A stretch of 11,069 nt of DNA from Planctomycetota bacterium. Its GTDB lineage: Bacteria; Planctomycetota; PLA2; JAEUHO01. The notes beneath the pieces are model-generated. The model saw nothing but the letters and a program-made list of their open reading frames with translations. It was not told the DNA's origin and ran no database searches. Location of the stretch: assembly GCA_026647295.1 (NCBI GenBank), contig JAPKHB010000093.1, positions 1 through 11,069 of the forward strand, read 5' to 3'. This document shows positions 1-5,452 of the stretch, piece after piece. Both the position numbers and the translations under genes were made by a program. Each line of letters starts with the position of its first letter. Within the stretch, counting starts at the first letter, position 1.

Positions 1-180
1 ATGACGAAACGCGTCCTGACCTTTTCCTGGATCGCGCTCGGCCTGCTGTTGTGGGCCGGCGCTCCGAACTGTTCGGCGCAGGCCGGCCAGGAGGCGCCCG
101 CCGGCGCCGGCGCCCGGGCGGCGTCCGGCCCCGAGCGCGGGGACGACAACGTGATCGACGCGGACTTCGAGGTGAAGTAG
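1..180 (+). CDS. Small exported ORF ending in a DnaK-like C-terminal tail
   Basis: A 59-codon frame runs from ATG at base 1 to TAG at 178-180. Residues 1-27 look like a Sec signal peptide: basic MTKR, a hydrophobic stretch VLTFSWIALGLLLWAG, then a possible signal peptidase site after CSA (residues 24-26). The rest is Ala/Gly-rich and ends DDNVIDADFEVK, which closely matches the conserved acidic tail of the chaperone DnaK (typically DDVVDAEFEEVK or DDVIDADFEVK). The SBD and ATPase domains of DnaK are absent. The call is a signal peptide joined to a DnaK-like disordered tail. This could be a decayed dnaK end captured behind a new start, a real short secreted peptide, or chance similarity. The window begins exactly at the ATG, so an upstream extension and the ribosome binding site cannot be seen. 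A GC-rich hairpin follows the stop directly. Confidence 0.5.
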   Translation: MTKRVLTFSWIALGLLLWAGAPNCSAQAGQEAPAGAGARAASGPERGDDNVIDADFEVK

Positions 181-197
181 CCGGCCGCGCGGGCCGG
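181..197 (+). terminator. Hairpin directly after the stop of the 59-aa ORF
   Basis: CCGGCC (181-186) and GGCCGG (192-197) form a perfect 6-bp stem around a 5-nt loop, starting at the base after the TAG. No T-run follows, so it is terminator-like rather than a canonical intrinsic terminator. In DNA this GC-rich such stems also arise by chance. Confidence 0.3.
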
Positions 198-283
198 CGG
201 TCGGGCAGGCCCGGCCGCCGGGCCCGCCGCCCGGGCGGCGCCGCGGCGGGCGGCAGGTTGCCGCCGTCCCCCGCGGCCGGGGG

Positions 284-289
284 ATACTG
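284..289 (+). promoter_or_regulatory. Possible -10 element upstream of the MauE-like gene
   Basis: GATACT matches the TATAAT consensus at four of six positions and is one of few AT-containing hexamers in this GC-rich gap. No -35 box is visible 16-18 bases upstream. It would give a leader of roughly 120 nt before the GTG at 414. Confidence 0.15.
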
Positions 290-403
290 GAGGCCGGCGC
301 GTAGGCCGGCCCTGAACGCCGCGCTTCACCTGACCCGCCCGACCGGCCGAAGGATCTGCGTAGGTCCGGGCCCCGCCGGAAGGGGGCAGACCGCGCCACC
401 GCC

Positions 404-410
404 GGGAGGG
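404..410 (+). promoter_or_regulatory. Ribosome binding site deciding the GTG start at 414
   Basis: GGGAGGG lies three bases before the GTG at 414. It is the only Shine-Dalgarno-like sequence shortly ahead of the first transmembrane segment, which favours GTG 414 over the in-frame ATG at 51. The spacing is a little short. Confidence 0.5.
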
Positions 411-413
411 CCC

Positions 414-1598
414 GTGGGCCTTCGATCCATCGCCCGACCGTTCCAACGCGCGCCGCACCGCCCCCCCTGGACCTGGTGGGTGGGCACCCTGGCCGGTGCG
501 GCCCTCGGGGCCGTGCTGCTCTTCGCGGTCTACGGCAAGTCGATCGACCCGGCGGCCTTCGAGGAGCAGGTGCACACCGAGGGGCTGGACTTCCTGCTGC
601 CCGCCAGCGTCGTGGTCTTCCTCGCCCTGGCCCTGGAGACCTCGCTCGGGGCGGCGCTGCTGCTCGGGATCCGAACGCTGTGGGTCCTGGTCCCCGCCGC
701 GGCGGTGACCGGCCTGCTGCTCTTCCTGTCCGGGCGCACCTACCTCGAGTCGCTCGACGGCGGCGTCGACCCCGCGCACACCTGCGGGTGTTTCGGCCGC
801 ATCGTCGACCGCACCCCGGGCGAGGCCCTGTGGCAGAACCTGCTCCTCTTCGTCCCGACCCAGTTGCTGGCCTGGGTCGGCCGGCCACCGGAGACCGCGC
901 CGCTCCCGTACAAGCGGGGCCTGGGGGCCGCGCTGCTCACCGTGGGGGTGCTGGTGTTCGCGGGCTTTGCGCCCGATCTGCCGCTGGACGACCTGGCCAC
1001 CCGGCTCAAGCCCGGCGTGTCGCTCGCGGAGCTCTGCGTCGGCGAGGCGCAGCCCCCCGACGGCGGGGCGCCGGCGCCGGATCCTGACGGAAACCTCGAT
1101 GCGCCCCTGGACGAGCCCCTGGTCCTGGGCGCCGAGGAGGGGCGCGTCTGCCTCAAGGACCGCGTGCTGCACCACCGGATCCTGGAGTGGGACAAGGGTC
1201 TGTACCTGGTCGTCCTGGCGGACCTGGAGTCGGCCGCCTTCCTGCGCCGGCGCGAGGAACTCGAAGCCTTCGTGGGCGATCCGCAGGCGCTGCCGCTCCT
1301 CCTGCTCACGCCCTCCTCCGAGGAGGCGGTCGGGCGCTTCGCGGAGCGCCACCCCGGGGGGCTCGAGCCCTTCCCGGTCGAACCCGCCCTGCTGCGGCCG
1401 CTGTACCGCCGGCTCCCCCGTTCCTTCCTGGTCGGCGCGGGCGTCGTGCTCGCCACCTACCCAGACCTTCCTCCTCTTGGCAAGATGAAGGCTCTCGGTC
1501 CGGCTCCCCCGCCGCTCGAAGGCGCCCCGCCGGGGTCCGAGCAGCCCGGGGACGCCGACCCGCCCCCGGACCCCGAGGAGTTCCCCCCCCATGACTGA
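414..1598 (+). CDS. MauE/DoxX-like membrane protein with degenerate thioredoxin-like C-terminal domain
   Basis: The protein has 394 residues from GTG 414. It has about five hydrophobic segments (near residues 19-40, 60-86, 88-107, 139-155 and 168-187). The pattern YGKSIDP (40-46), a Glu-Thr-Ser-Leu-Gly run (75-79) and CGCFG (124-128) is the signature of the MauE/DoxX family. MauE takes part in maturation of disulfide-rich methylamine dehydrogenase, and the Cys pair C124/C126 is the expected redox site. After a Pro/Asp-rich linker, residues about 250-355 look like a thioredoxin/TlpA fold: a strand LYLVVLAD where WCxxC would follow, and a cis-Pro-like LPRSFLV (334-340). No CxxC is present there, so this domain is probably not a thiol oxidoreductase. 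The tail is acidic and Pro-rich. The stop overlaps the start of the next gene by 8 bases (1591-1598), implying translational coupling to the CHTC thioredoxin. The family call is firm; the redox role is inferred. Confidence 0.78.
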   Translation: MGLRSIARPFQRAPHRPPWTWWVGTLAGAALGAVLLFAVYGKSIDPAAFEEQVHTEGLDFLLPASVVVFLALALETSLGAALLLGIRTLWVLVPAAAVTGLLLFLSGRTYLESLDGGVDPAHTCGCFGRIVDRTPGEALWQNLLLFVPTQLLAWVGRPPETAPLPYKRGLGAALLTVGVLVFAGFAPDLPLDDLATRLKPGVSLAELCVGEAQPPDGGAPAPDPDGNLDAPLDEPLVLGAEEGRVCLKDRVLHHRILEWDKGLYLVVLADLESAAFLRRREELEAFVGDPQALPLLLLTPSSEEAVGRFAERHPGGLEPFPVEPALLRPLYRRLPRSFLVGAGVVLATYPDLPPLGKMKALGPAPPPLEGAPPGSEQPGDADPPPDPEEFPPHD

Positions 1599-2493
1599 CC
1601 CCACCGCCCGCTGCTGCGTCACCTTGCGCCCGGGCGCCCGGGCGCGGGGGCCCGGCGGGGCGGCTCGCCTCGGGCTCGCGCTCGGGCTCACGGCGGCGCT
1701 CCTCGCCACCGCGCCGCGCGCCCAGGCGGCGCCGGACGACCCGCCGCCGCCCGCGCGCCACGAGCGCCTGTGCGACTTCGCCTTCACGGGCCGCTACCAG
1801 GTCTTCGTCGCGGGTCGCCCCGCCGCCGAGGCCGCCGTGTCCTACAGTCGCGAGGGCGACGCGTTGCTCGTGCAGAACACCGCGTACGGCGCCCCCTTCC
1901 TGATCGACCTGAAGACCGAGGTCGTCTCCCGCGTCCGCAGCGAGGACCTGCTGCGCCGCCCCGAGCGCGACCGCTACGACCTGCGGGCGGGCGCGGTGCT
2001 CGAACCGGTCGCGCGCCTCAAGCGCCAGGGTGGCGACCTGCTGGTGGACGGGGAGGGACTGGTCGCCCGCCTCAACCTGCGGACGCTGGGCGAGTTGAGC
2101 GGCCAGGACGTGCTCGACCTCTTCCCCGAGTACCGCCGGGACCTGGATTCGTACCCGGTCGACGGGCGCCTGATCGAGCAGCTCTCCCGGCTCGAGCAGG
2201 GCGCCGAGGTCGTCGTGTACTTCGGCGGCTGGTGCCACACCTGCAAGCGCCTGCTCGGCCGGGTGCTGCGGGTGGAGCAGGAACTGGCCGACACCTCCAT
2301 CCGCTTCCGCTACTACTCCCTGCCCCGTCCCCCGGAGATGTTCCGGGACGAGGCCGTCCGCCAGAACAACGTGCGCAAGTTGCCCACGGGCACGGTGCAG
2401 GTGGGGGAGCGGGCCGCCGGCAGCATCGTGAGCCTGGCCTGGACCCGGCCGGAGTCGGCCCTGTTCCAGATCCTGGCCCGTCAGGGCTCGTAG
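1591..2493 (+). CDS. Exported thioredoxin-like protein with CHTC active site
   Basis: The 300-residue protein starts at ATG 1591, with GAGGAG at 1575-1580 ten bases ahead. An N-terminal hydrophobic stretch (about 26-41) followed by PRAQA is a likely signal peptide, so the protein probably acts in the periplasm. Residues about 60-190 form a domain I do not recognise. Residues about 195-300 are a thioredoxin fold: VVVYFGGWCHTCK places the redox cysteines at 215 and 218, and KLPTG (263-267) supplies the cis-proline. It overlaps the MauE-like gene, a pairing that resembles MauE with MauD, or CcdA/DsbD with a periplasmic thioredoxin. It may exchange electrons with CGCFG of that membrane partner. 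The direction (oxidase or reductase) cannot be read from sequence. Further Cys residues at 8 and 9 lie in the signal region; Cys61 is in the mature part. Confidence 0.8.
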   Translation: MTDPTARCCVTLRPGARARGPGGAARLGLALGLTAALLATAPRAQAAPDDPPPPARHERLCDFAFTGRYQVFVAGRPAAEAAVSYSREGDALLVQNTAYGAPFLIDLKTEVVSRVRSEDLLRRPERDRYDLRAGAVLEPVARLKRQGGDLLVDGEGLVARLNLRTLGELSGQDVLDLFPEYRRDLDSYPVDGRLIEQLSRLEQGAEVVVYFGGWCHTCKRLLGRVLRVEQELADTSIRFRYYSLPRPPEMFRDEAVRQNNVRKLPTGTVQVGERAAGSIVSLAWTRPESALFQILARQGS

Positions 2494-2545
2494 CAGGGGT
2501 CGCGGCGGCCGGGTGACGGGTGTGGCGGCAGCGATACGCCTACCC

Positions 2546-2559
2546 CCCGGGAATCCGGG
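2546..2559. repeat. Short inverted repeat between the thioredoxin and phosphatase-cytochrome genes
   Basis: CCCGG (2546-2550) and CCGGG (2555-2559) flank a GAAT loop. It lies in the 115-bp gap and could weaken read-through from the upstream pair, but there is no T-run. Confidence 0.2.
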
Positions 2560-2579
2560 CGGGAAGCCGGCACAGGGCC

Positions 2580-2596
2580 CTGGCACCCCGGTTGCT
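2580..2596 (+). promoter_or_regulatory. Sigma-54 (RpoN) type -24/-12 promoter
   Basis: C-TGGCAC at 2580-2586, five bases, then TTGCT at 2592-2596 matches the consensus YTGGCAC-N5-TTGCW at every constrained position with exact spacing. Transcription would start about 12 bases past the TTGC, near 2607, only a couple of bases before the ATG at 2609. The mRNA would therefore be nearly leaderless, which fits the lack of a convincing Shine-Dalgarno sequence there. I see no obvious activator-binding inverted repeat in the upstream 100 bases. No binding data are available, so this is a motif-based call. Confidence 0.5.
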
Positions 2597-2608
2597 CGGG
2601 GGCCTCCC

Positions 2609-3670
2609 ATGAGCACGCCTGCCCCTCTGCCCCTGCGTCGCGGCCTGGGCCTCCTGGGCCTCCTGGGCCTCGTTTGGGGCGCGCTGCTCCTGGCCGGATG
2701 CGGCGCCGAACCCACCCGCGAGGCGGAGGCCGGGGTCGTGCCGCCCCCGCCGCTCGAGGGGGTCGAGAGCGCCTACGCCCACGCCGCGACCCGCACGCTG
2801 GCGCCGCGGGCGCCCGAGGACCACGCCGACCTGCACCACGTCTACCGGCTCTCGCCGAACATCTACTCCGGGGCCGAGCCGCACGGCGAGGCCGGGCTGC
2901 GGCGCATCGCCGCCTACGGCGTGCGCACCGTGATCTCGGTGGACGGCAAGGCCCCGGACGCCGAGGCGGCCGCCCGCCACGGCCTGCGCTACGTGCACAT
3001 CCCGATCCAGTACAAGGGGATCCGCCCCGACGAGTTGCTGCGACTCGTCAAGGCCTTCCGGGAACTCGAAGGCCCCTTCTACCTGCACTGCTTCCACGGG
3101 GTGCACCGCGGGCCGGCCGCGGCCGCCGTCGGGCGCCTGGTGCTCGACGGCGCCGCCCGCGAGCAGGCGTTGGCCGAGATGCGCCAGTACTGCGGCACCT
3201 CGGGCAAGTACGAGGGCCTCTACCGGGTGATCGCCTCCGTCCCGATGCCGGGGCCCGCGGAGACCGCCGCCTTCGAATACGACTTCCCGGCCGTGCACCG
3301 CTTCGGGGGCTTCCGCCAGGCCATGGTCGGCGTCTCGCGCCACTTCGACCACCTCGAAGCCCTGGCCGGCCGCGACTGGGCGGCGGACCCCGAGCATCCG
3401 GACCTCAACGCCGAGGCCGAGGCCCGGCAGATGGCGCAGGCCTTCGCCGAGACGCTGACCTGCGGGGACCGGCTCTGTACCGAGTCGGGCGACCACGATC
3501 CGCGCTTCGACGGCTGGCTCACGCAGAGCCACGAACTGTCCCGGTTGCTGGCCGAGGACCTGCGGGCGCTCGCCCGCAAGGAAGAGGGCGCCGCCGCCCG
3601 GGCGAGCGAGCGCTTCGTGGCCGTGCGCCGGCTGTGCAACGAGTGCCACGTCCAGCACCGCAACGAGTAG
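2609..3670 (+). CDS. Lipoprotein with tyrosine-phosphatase-like and cytochrome c'-like domains
   Basis: The 353-residue protein starts at ATG 2609, chosen because Arg-Arg at 10-11, a Leu/Gly-rich core and the lipobox LAGC (28-31) follow in order. Cys31 should be lipidated. Residues about 76-210 resemble the dual-specificity/atypical tyrosine phosphatase fold (YRLSPNIYSGAEP at 79-91; GVRTVISVDG at 104-113). Its P-loop, HCFHGVHRG at 160-168, is an HCX5R motif with Cys161 as nucleophile and Arg167 as phosphate binder. Residues about 228-350 are helical and end RRLCNECHVQHR, placing a CxxCH haem site (343-347) six residues from the C-terminus, as in cytochrome c'/c556 four-helix proteins. Cys285 and Cys290 could form a disulfide. 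Both motifs in one exported lipoprotein is unusual. The substrate is unknown, and whether the phosphatase is active or the haem is bound is untested. Confidence 0.75.
   Translation: MSTPAPLPLRRGLGLLGLLGLVWGALLLAGCGAEPTREAEAGVVPPPPLEGVESAYAHAATRTLAPRAPEDHADLHHVYRLSPNIYSGAEPHGEAGLRRIAAYGVRTVISVDGKAPDAEAAARHGLRYVHIPIQYKGIRPDELLRLVKAFRELEGPFYLHCFHGVHRGPAAAAVGRLVLDGAAREQALAEMRQYCGTSGKYEGLYRVIASVPMPGPAETAAFEYDFPAVHRFGGFRQAMVGVSRHFDHLEALAGRDWAADPEHPDLNAEAEARQMAQAFAETLTCGDRLCTESGDHDPRFDGWLTQSHELSRLLAEDLRALARKEEGAAARASERFVAVRRLCNECHVQHRNE
2647..2673 (+). repeat. Three 9-bp tandem units inside the lipoprotein signal peptide
   Basis: GGGCCTCCT occurs at 2647-2655 and 2656-2664, and with one change at 2665-2673. 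The units encode the Leu-Gly-Leu run of the signal core. Slippage would add or remove three residues without shifting the frame. Confidence 0.6.
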
Positions 3671-3680
3671 CCCCGCCCGG

Positions 3681-4766
3681 CTACCGCCGCCGCAGCAGGA
3701 CCACCCGGCGTCGGAAGCCGCAAGCCAGCAGTTCCGGGCCCGGCCCCGCCGGGTCCACCTCGGCCAGGGCGAGGTGGTGGAGCGCCTCCCCCTCGGTGTG
3801 GATCGTGCGCGCCGTGAAGGCGCCCCCGGGCCCCGGCGCCAGCAACGTGACCCGTCCGCCGTAGCCGGCCGTCGCCGCCTCGAGGCCCGGCGTGGCGGGG
3901 TCCAGGTCGGCGAGCACCGCGCCGCGCAACTTGCGCTCCTCGGCGTGGAGCGTGTCCAGCCGCTCGCCGGCCCCGGGCCGCCACAGGCGCAGGCGGCCGT
4001 CGTCGCCCGCGCACAGGAGCCGCTCGCCGTCGGTGCCAAGGCGCGACTGCCCGGCCGGAGCCTGGAAGAGGCGCCGCGCGCCGCCCTCGGTCTCGGGGTC
4101 GAGCACCCACACGCTTCCGTCGGCGCAGCCGACGGCCACGCCGGCGCCGAAGGGGATCGCGATCTTTCCGGGCGCGCCGAGTTCGGCCAGGCGCCGGGCC
4201 TGCCAGCCCTCCGCGGCGCGCGCGAGCCGCGTGGCGTGCGTGCTGAAGCCCACCACCACGACGGCGCCCGGCAGCACGGCGACGCCGTGCACGAGACGCT
4301 CGTCCTCGAAGAGCAGGGTCTGCGTCCAGGCGTCGCCCGTCCACGCCACGAGCCAGGCCGCCCCCGGCCCGCCGCCGTCCTCCGGCCCATTGGCCATGCC
4401 CACCGCGACGATCTCCAGGCCCGCGCGGGTGGGGTCGGCGTCGCCCACCGCCACCTGGATCATCTCGCCGGGCATCTGGGCCGCGCGCTCGGCCGTCCAG
4501 CCCTCGCCCGCGCGGTGGGCGACCCAGACCTCCCCGGCCGCCGTGACCGCCACGACCTCCGGGCCGGGGTGGCGCGGGTCGACGTCGCCGGCCGCGACGC
4601 CCCCGATCTTGGCCGTGGCTTCGAGCACCACGACCGCCTCCCAGGCCGCGGGCTCGGGCCCGGGCGCAAGACCGCCCGGCTTCGGACCGGGGGGATCGCC
4701 GCAGCCGCCGGACCCCAGGCCCAGGAAGAGGAGCAGGGCCGCGCGGAGACCTCGGCGGGCGTGCAT
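3681..4766 (-). CDS. Lipoprotein with FG-GAP/VCBS-like beta-propeller repeats
   Basis: The 361-residue protein starts at ATG 4766-4764 (minus). A signal core LRAALLLFLGLG leads to SGGC, so Cys22 is the probable lipidation site, although the lipobox is weak. At least four repeats carry the pattern D.D(P)...G.E followed by a hydrophobic strand: D61/D63, D109/D111, D287/D289 and a variant E336/D338. These look like the Asp-rich, often calcium-binding loops of FG-GAP/VCBS propellers. Between them are blades with DGSVWVLDP and DDGRLRLWRP, reminiscent of WD/PQQ-like blades. The protein is probably anchored in the envelope as a binding or scaffold propeller; no catalytic residues are evident. It lies 14 bases downstream of the Cys-rich lipoprotein gene on the same strand, with only a weak GGGCGG ahead of its start, so coupling is likely. 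It converges on the phosphatase-cytochrome gene with a 10-base gap. Confidence 0.7.
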   Translation of the reverse strand: MHARRGLRAALLLFLGLGSGGCGDPPGPKPGGLAPGPEPAAWEAVVVLEATAKIGGVAAGDVDPRHPGPEVVAVTAAGEVWVAHRAGEGWTAERAAQMPGEMIQVAVGDADPTRAGLEIVAVGMANGPEDGGGPGAAWLVAWTGDAWTQTLLFEDERLVHGVAVLPGAVVVVGFSTHATRLARAAEGWQARRLAELGAPGKIAIPFGAGVAVGCADGSVWVLDPETEGGARRLFQAPAGQSRLGTDGERLLCAGDDGRLRLWRPGAGERLDTLHAEERKLRGAVLADLDPATPGLEAATAGYGGRVTLLAPGPGGAFTARTIHTEGEALHHLALAEVDPAGPGPELLACGFRRRVVLLRRR

Positions 4767-4780
4767 CGCCGGGGCCGCCC

Positions 4781-5326
4781 CTAGCGCGGGCCCGCGGGCG
4801 CCGCCGGCTGCCAGCCGACCAGGCGTCGCTCCTTGCGCGTGCCCACCTGGACCAGTTCCTGGCGCGGCGCGCAGGGTGCCGTGCGCGTCTCGTACCCGTC
4901 CTGCACGCGCACGCGGCGGGTTCCGCAGCAGACCTTGCAGGTGCGGTAGCCCACGATCGCCGGCTCCCGGCGCACGGCGATCTGGAAGGGCTCCGTGGTC
5001 GTGAACAGGGGCATCTCGACCTCTTGGCAGCGGTTGGGGTCGTAGCCCACGACGGTGACGGGGACCTCGCGCTCGATCATGACCGGCACGGTCCGGCAGC
5101 CGTGCACCGGCTCCTGCCACTCCCGGTACACCGGCTCCTCGCGCCAGACGTAACGCGGCACCTGGACCGTGCGCGTCTGGGGCACGGCGCGACAGGCGTA
5201 CACCGGCACGTCCACCTCCTCATACACCGGTTCGCAGGCGCCGGTGGGGGGGCAGCTCTGGCCGGAAGCGCACCCCGCCAGCCCGAGGCAGACCAGGGCC
5301 AGGCCGATGCGCGCGCGGATCCGCAT
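4781..5326 (-). CDS. Cys-rich lipoprotein with PV..CR.VP tandem repeats
   Basis: The 181-residue protein starts at ATG 5326-5324 (minus), with GGGAGGAGA ahead at good spacing. MRIRARIGLALVCLGLAGC is a clear lipoprotein signal with lipid Cys19. The mature part has nine further cysteines (25, 31, 45, 77, 100, 130, 133, 134 and 152). Two units 32 residues apart align: PVYACRAVPQTRTVQVPRYV (41-60) and PVHGCRTVPVMIEREVPVTV (73-92). Beyond them the pattern continues in looser form through GYRTCKVCCGTRRVRV (127-142). The alternating Val/Tyr/Arg strands suggest a beta-rich, disulfide-linked surface protein. Repeats of this style recur in planctomycete envelope proteins in my recollection, but I cannot name a family. 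It is the first gene of a unit with the propeller lipoprotein. The neighbouring thiol-redox genes could matter for its cysteines, which is only an inference. Confidence 0.72.
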   Translation of the reverse strand: MRIRARIGLALVCLGLAGCASGQSCPPTGACEPVYEEVDVPVYACRAVPQTRTVQVPRYVWREEPVYREWQEPVHGCRTVPVMIEREVPVTVVGYDPNRCQEVEMPLFTTTEPFQIAVRREPAIVGYRTCKVCCGTRRVRVQDGYETRTAPCAPRQELVQVGTRKERRLVGWQPAAPAGPR

Positions 5327-5347
5327 GCGATCTCCTCCCGCCGCTTT

Positions 5348-5399
5348 GGCGCCCCGAGTGTACCGGGCCTCGGGCGGGGCGGGCTTCGCGCGGGGCGCC
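5348..5399. repeat. Nested inverted repeats in the divergent promoter region
   Basis: An outer pair, GGCGCCCC (5348-5355) and GGGGCGCC (5392-5399), is a perfect 8-bp inverted repeat 36 bases apart. Inside it, CCCGAG (5353-5358) and CTCGGG (5369-5374) form a second pair overlapping the outer left arm and the minus-strand -10. This could be operator-like symmetry, but G/C-only repeats arise easily in this DNA. Confidence 0.3.
5357..5362 (-). promoter_or_regulatory. Possible -10 element for the lipoprotein pair
   Basis: TACACT on the minus strand matches TATAAT at four of six positions and sits 31 bases before the ATG, leaving room for the strong Shine-Dalgarno sequence. No -35 is recognisable. 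Confidence 0.3.
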
Positions 5400-5401
5400 G
5401 G

Positions 5402-5407
5402 TAGGAT
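5402..5407 (+). promoter_or_regulatory. Likely -10 element for the FGE-like/C45 pair
   Basis: TAGGAT, in the context GTAGGATGG, lies 46 bases before the ATG at 5453. The same context, GTAGCATGG, precedes the thiC riboswitch on the minus strand, where its distance to the aptamer fits a transcription start. No -35 is visible at 16-18 bases. Confidence 0.4.
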
Positions 5408-5452
5408 GGCGGGGGCTCGCCGGGCGCCGGCCCCGGGGGCCCGGAGTGCCGC

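Larger units (their letters stand above)
181..413. other. Non-coding, hairpin-rich intergenic region
   Basis: This 233-bp gap separates the small ORF from the MauE-like gene. A reading frame stays open through it in frame with the downstream gene, but its product is low-complexity Arg/Gly/Pro with no family resemblance, so I treat it as non-coding. It holds the hairpin at 181-197, a 14-base palindrome GCCGCCCGGGCGGC at 226-239, and a 7-bp stem with a 3-base loop at 249-265 (GGCGGCA / TGCCGCC). A possible -10 element, GATACT, lies at 284-289 without a recognisable -35. I recognise no RNA family here. Confidence 0.5.

Noticed and set aside
51..413. Extended N-terminus of the MauE-like protein from ATG 51
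   Set aside because: It would overlap the 59-aa ORF, and its 121 residues are Arg/Gly/Pro-rich without family resemblance. GTG 414 has a Shine-Dalgarno sequence and starts just before the first membrane segment.
1306..2715. Minus-strand open frame opposite the thioredoxin gene
   Set aside because: It is low-complexity, and the plus strand encodes a thioredoxin fold with CxxC and cis-Pro.
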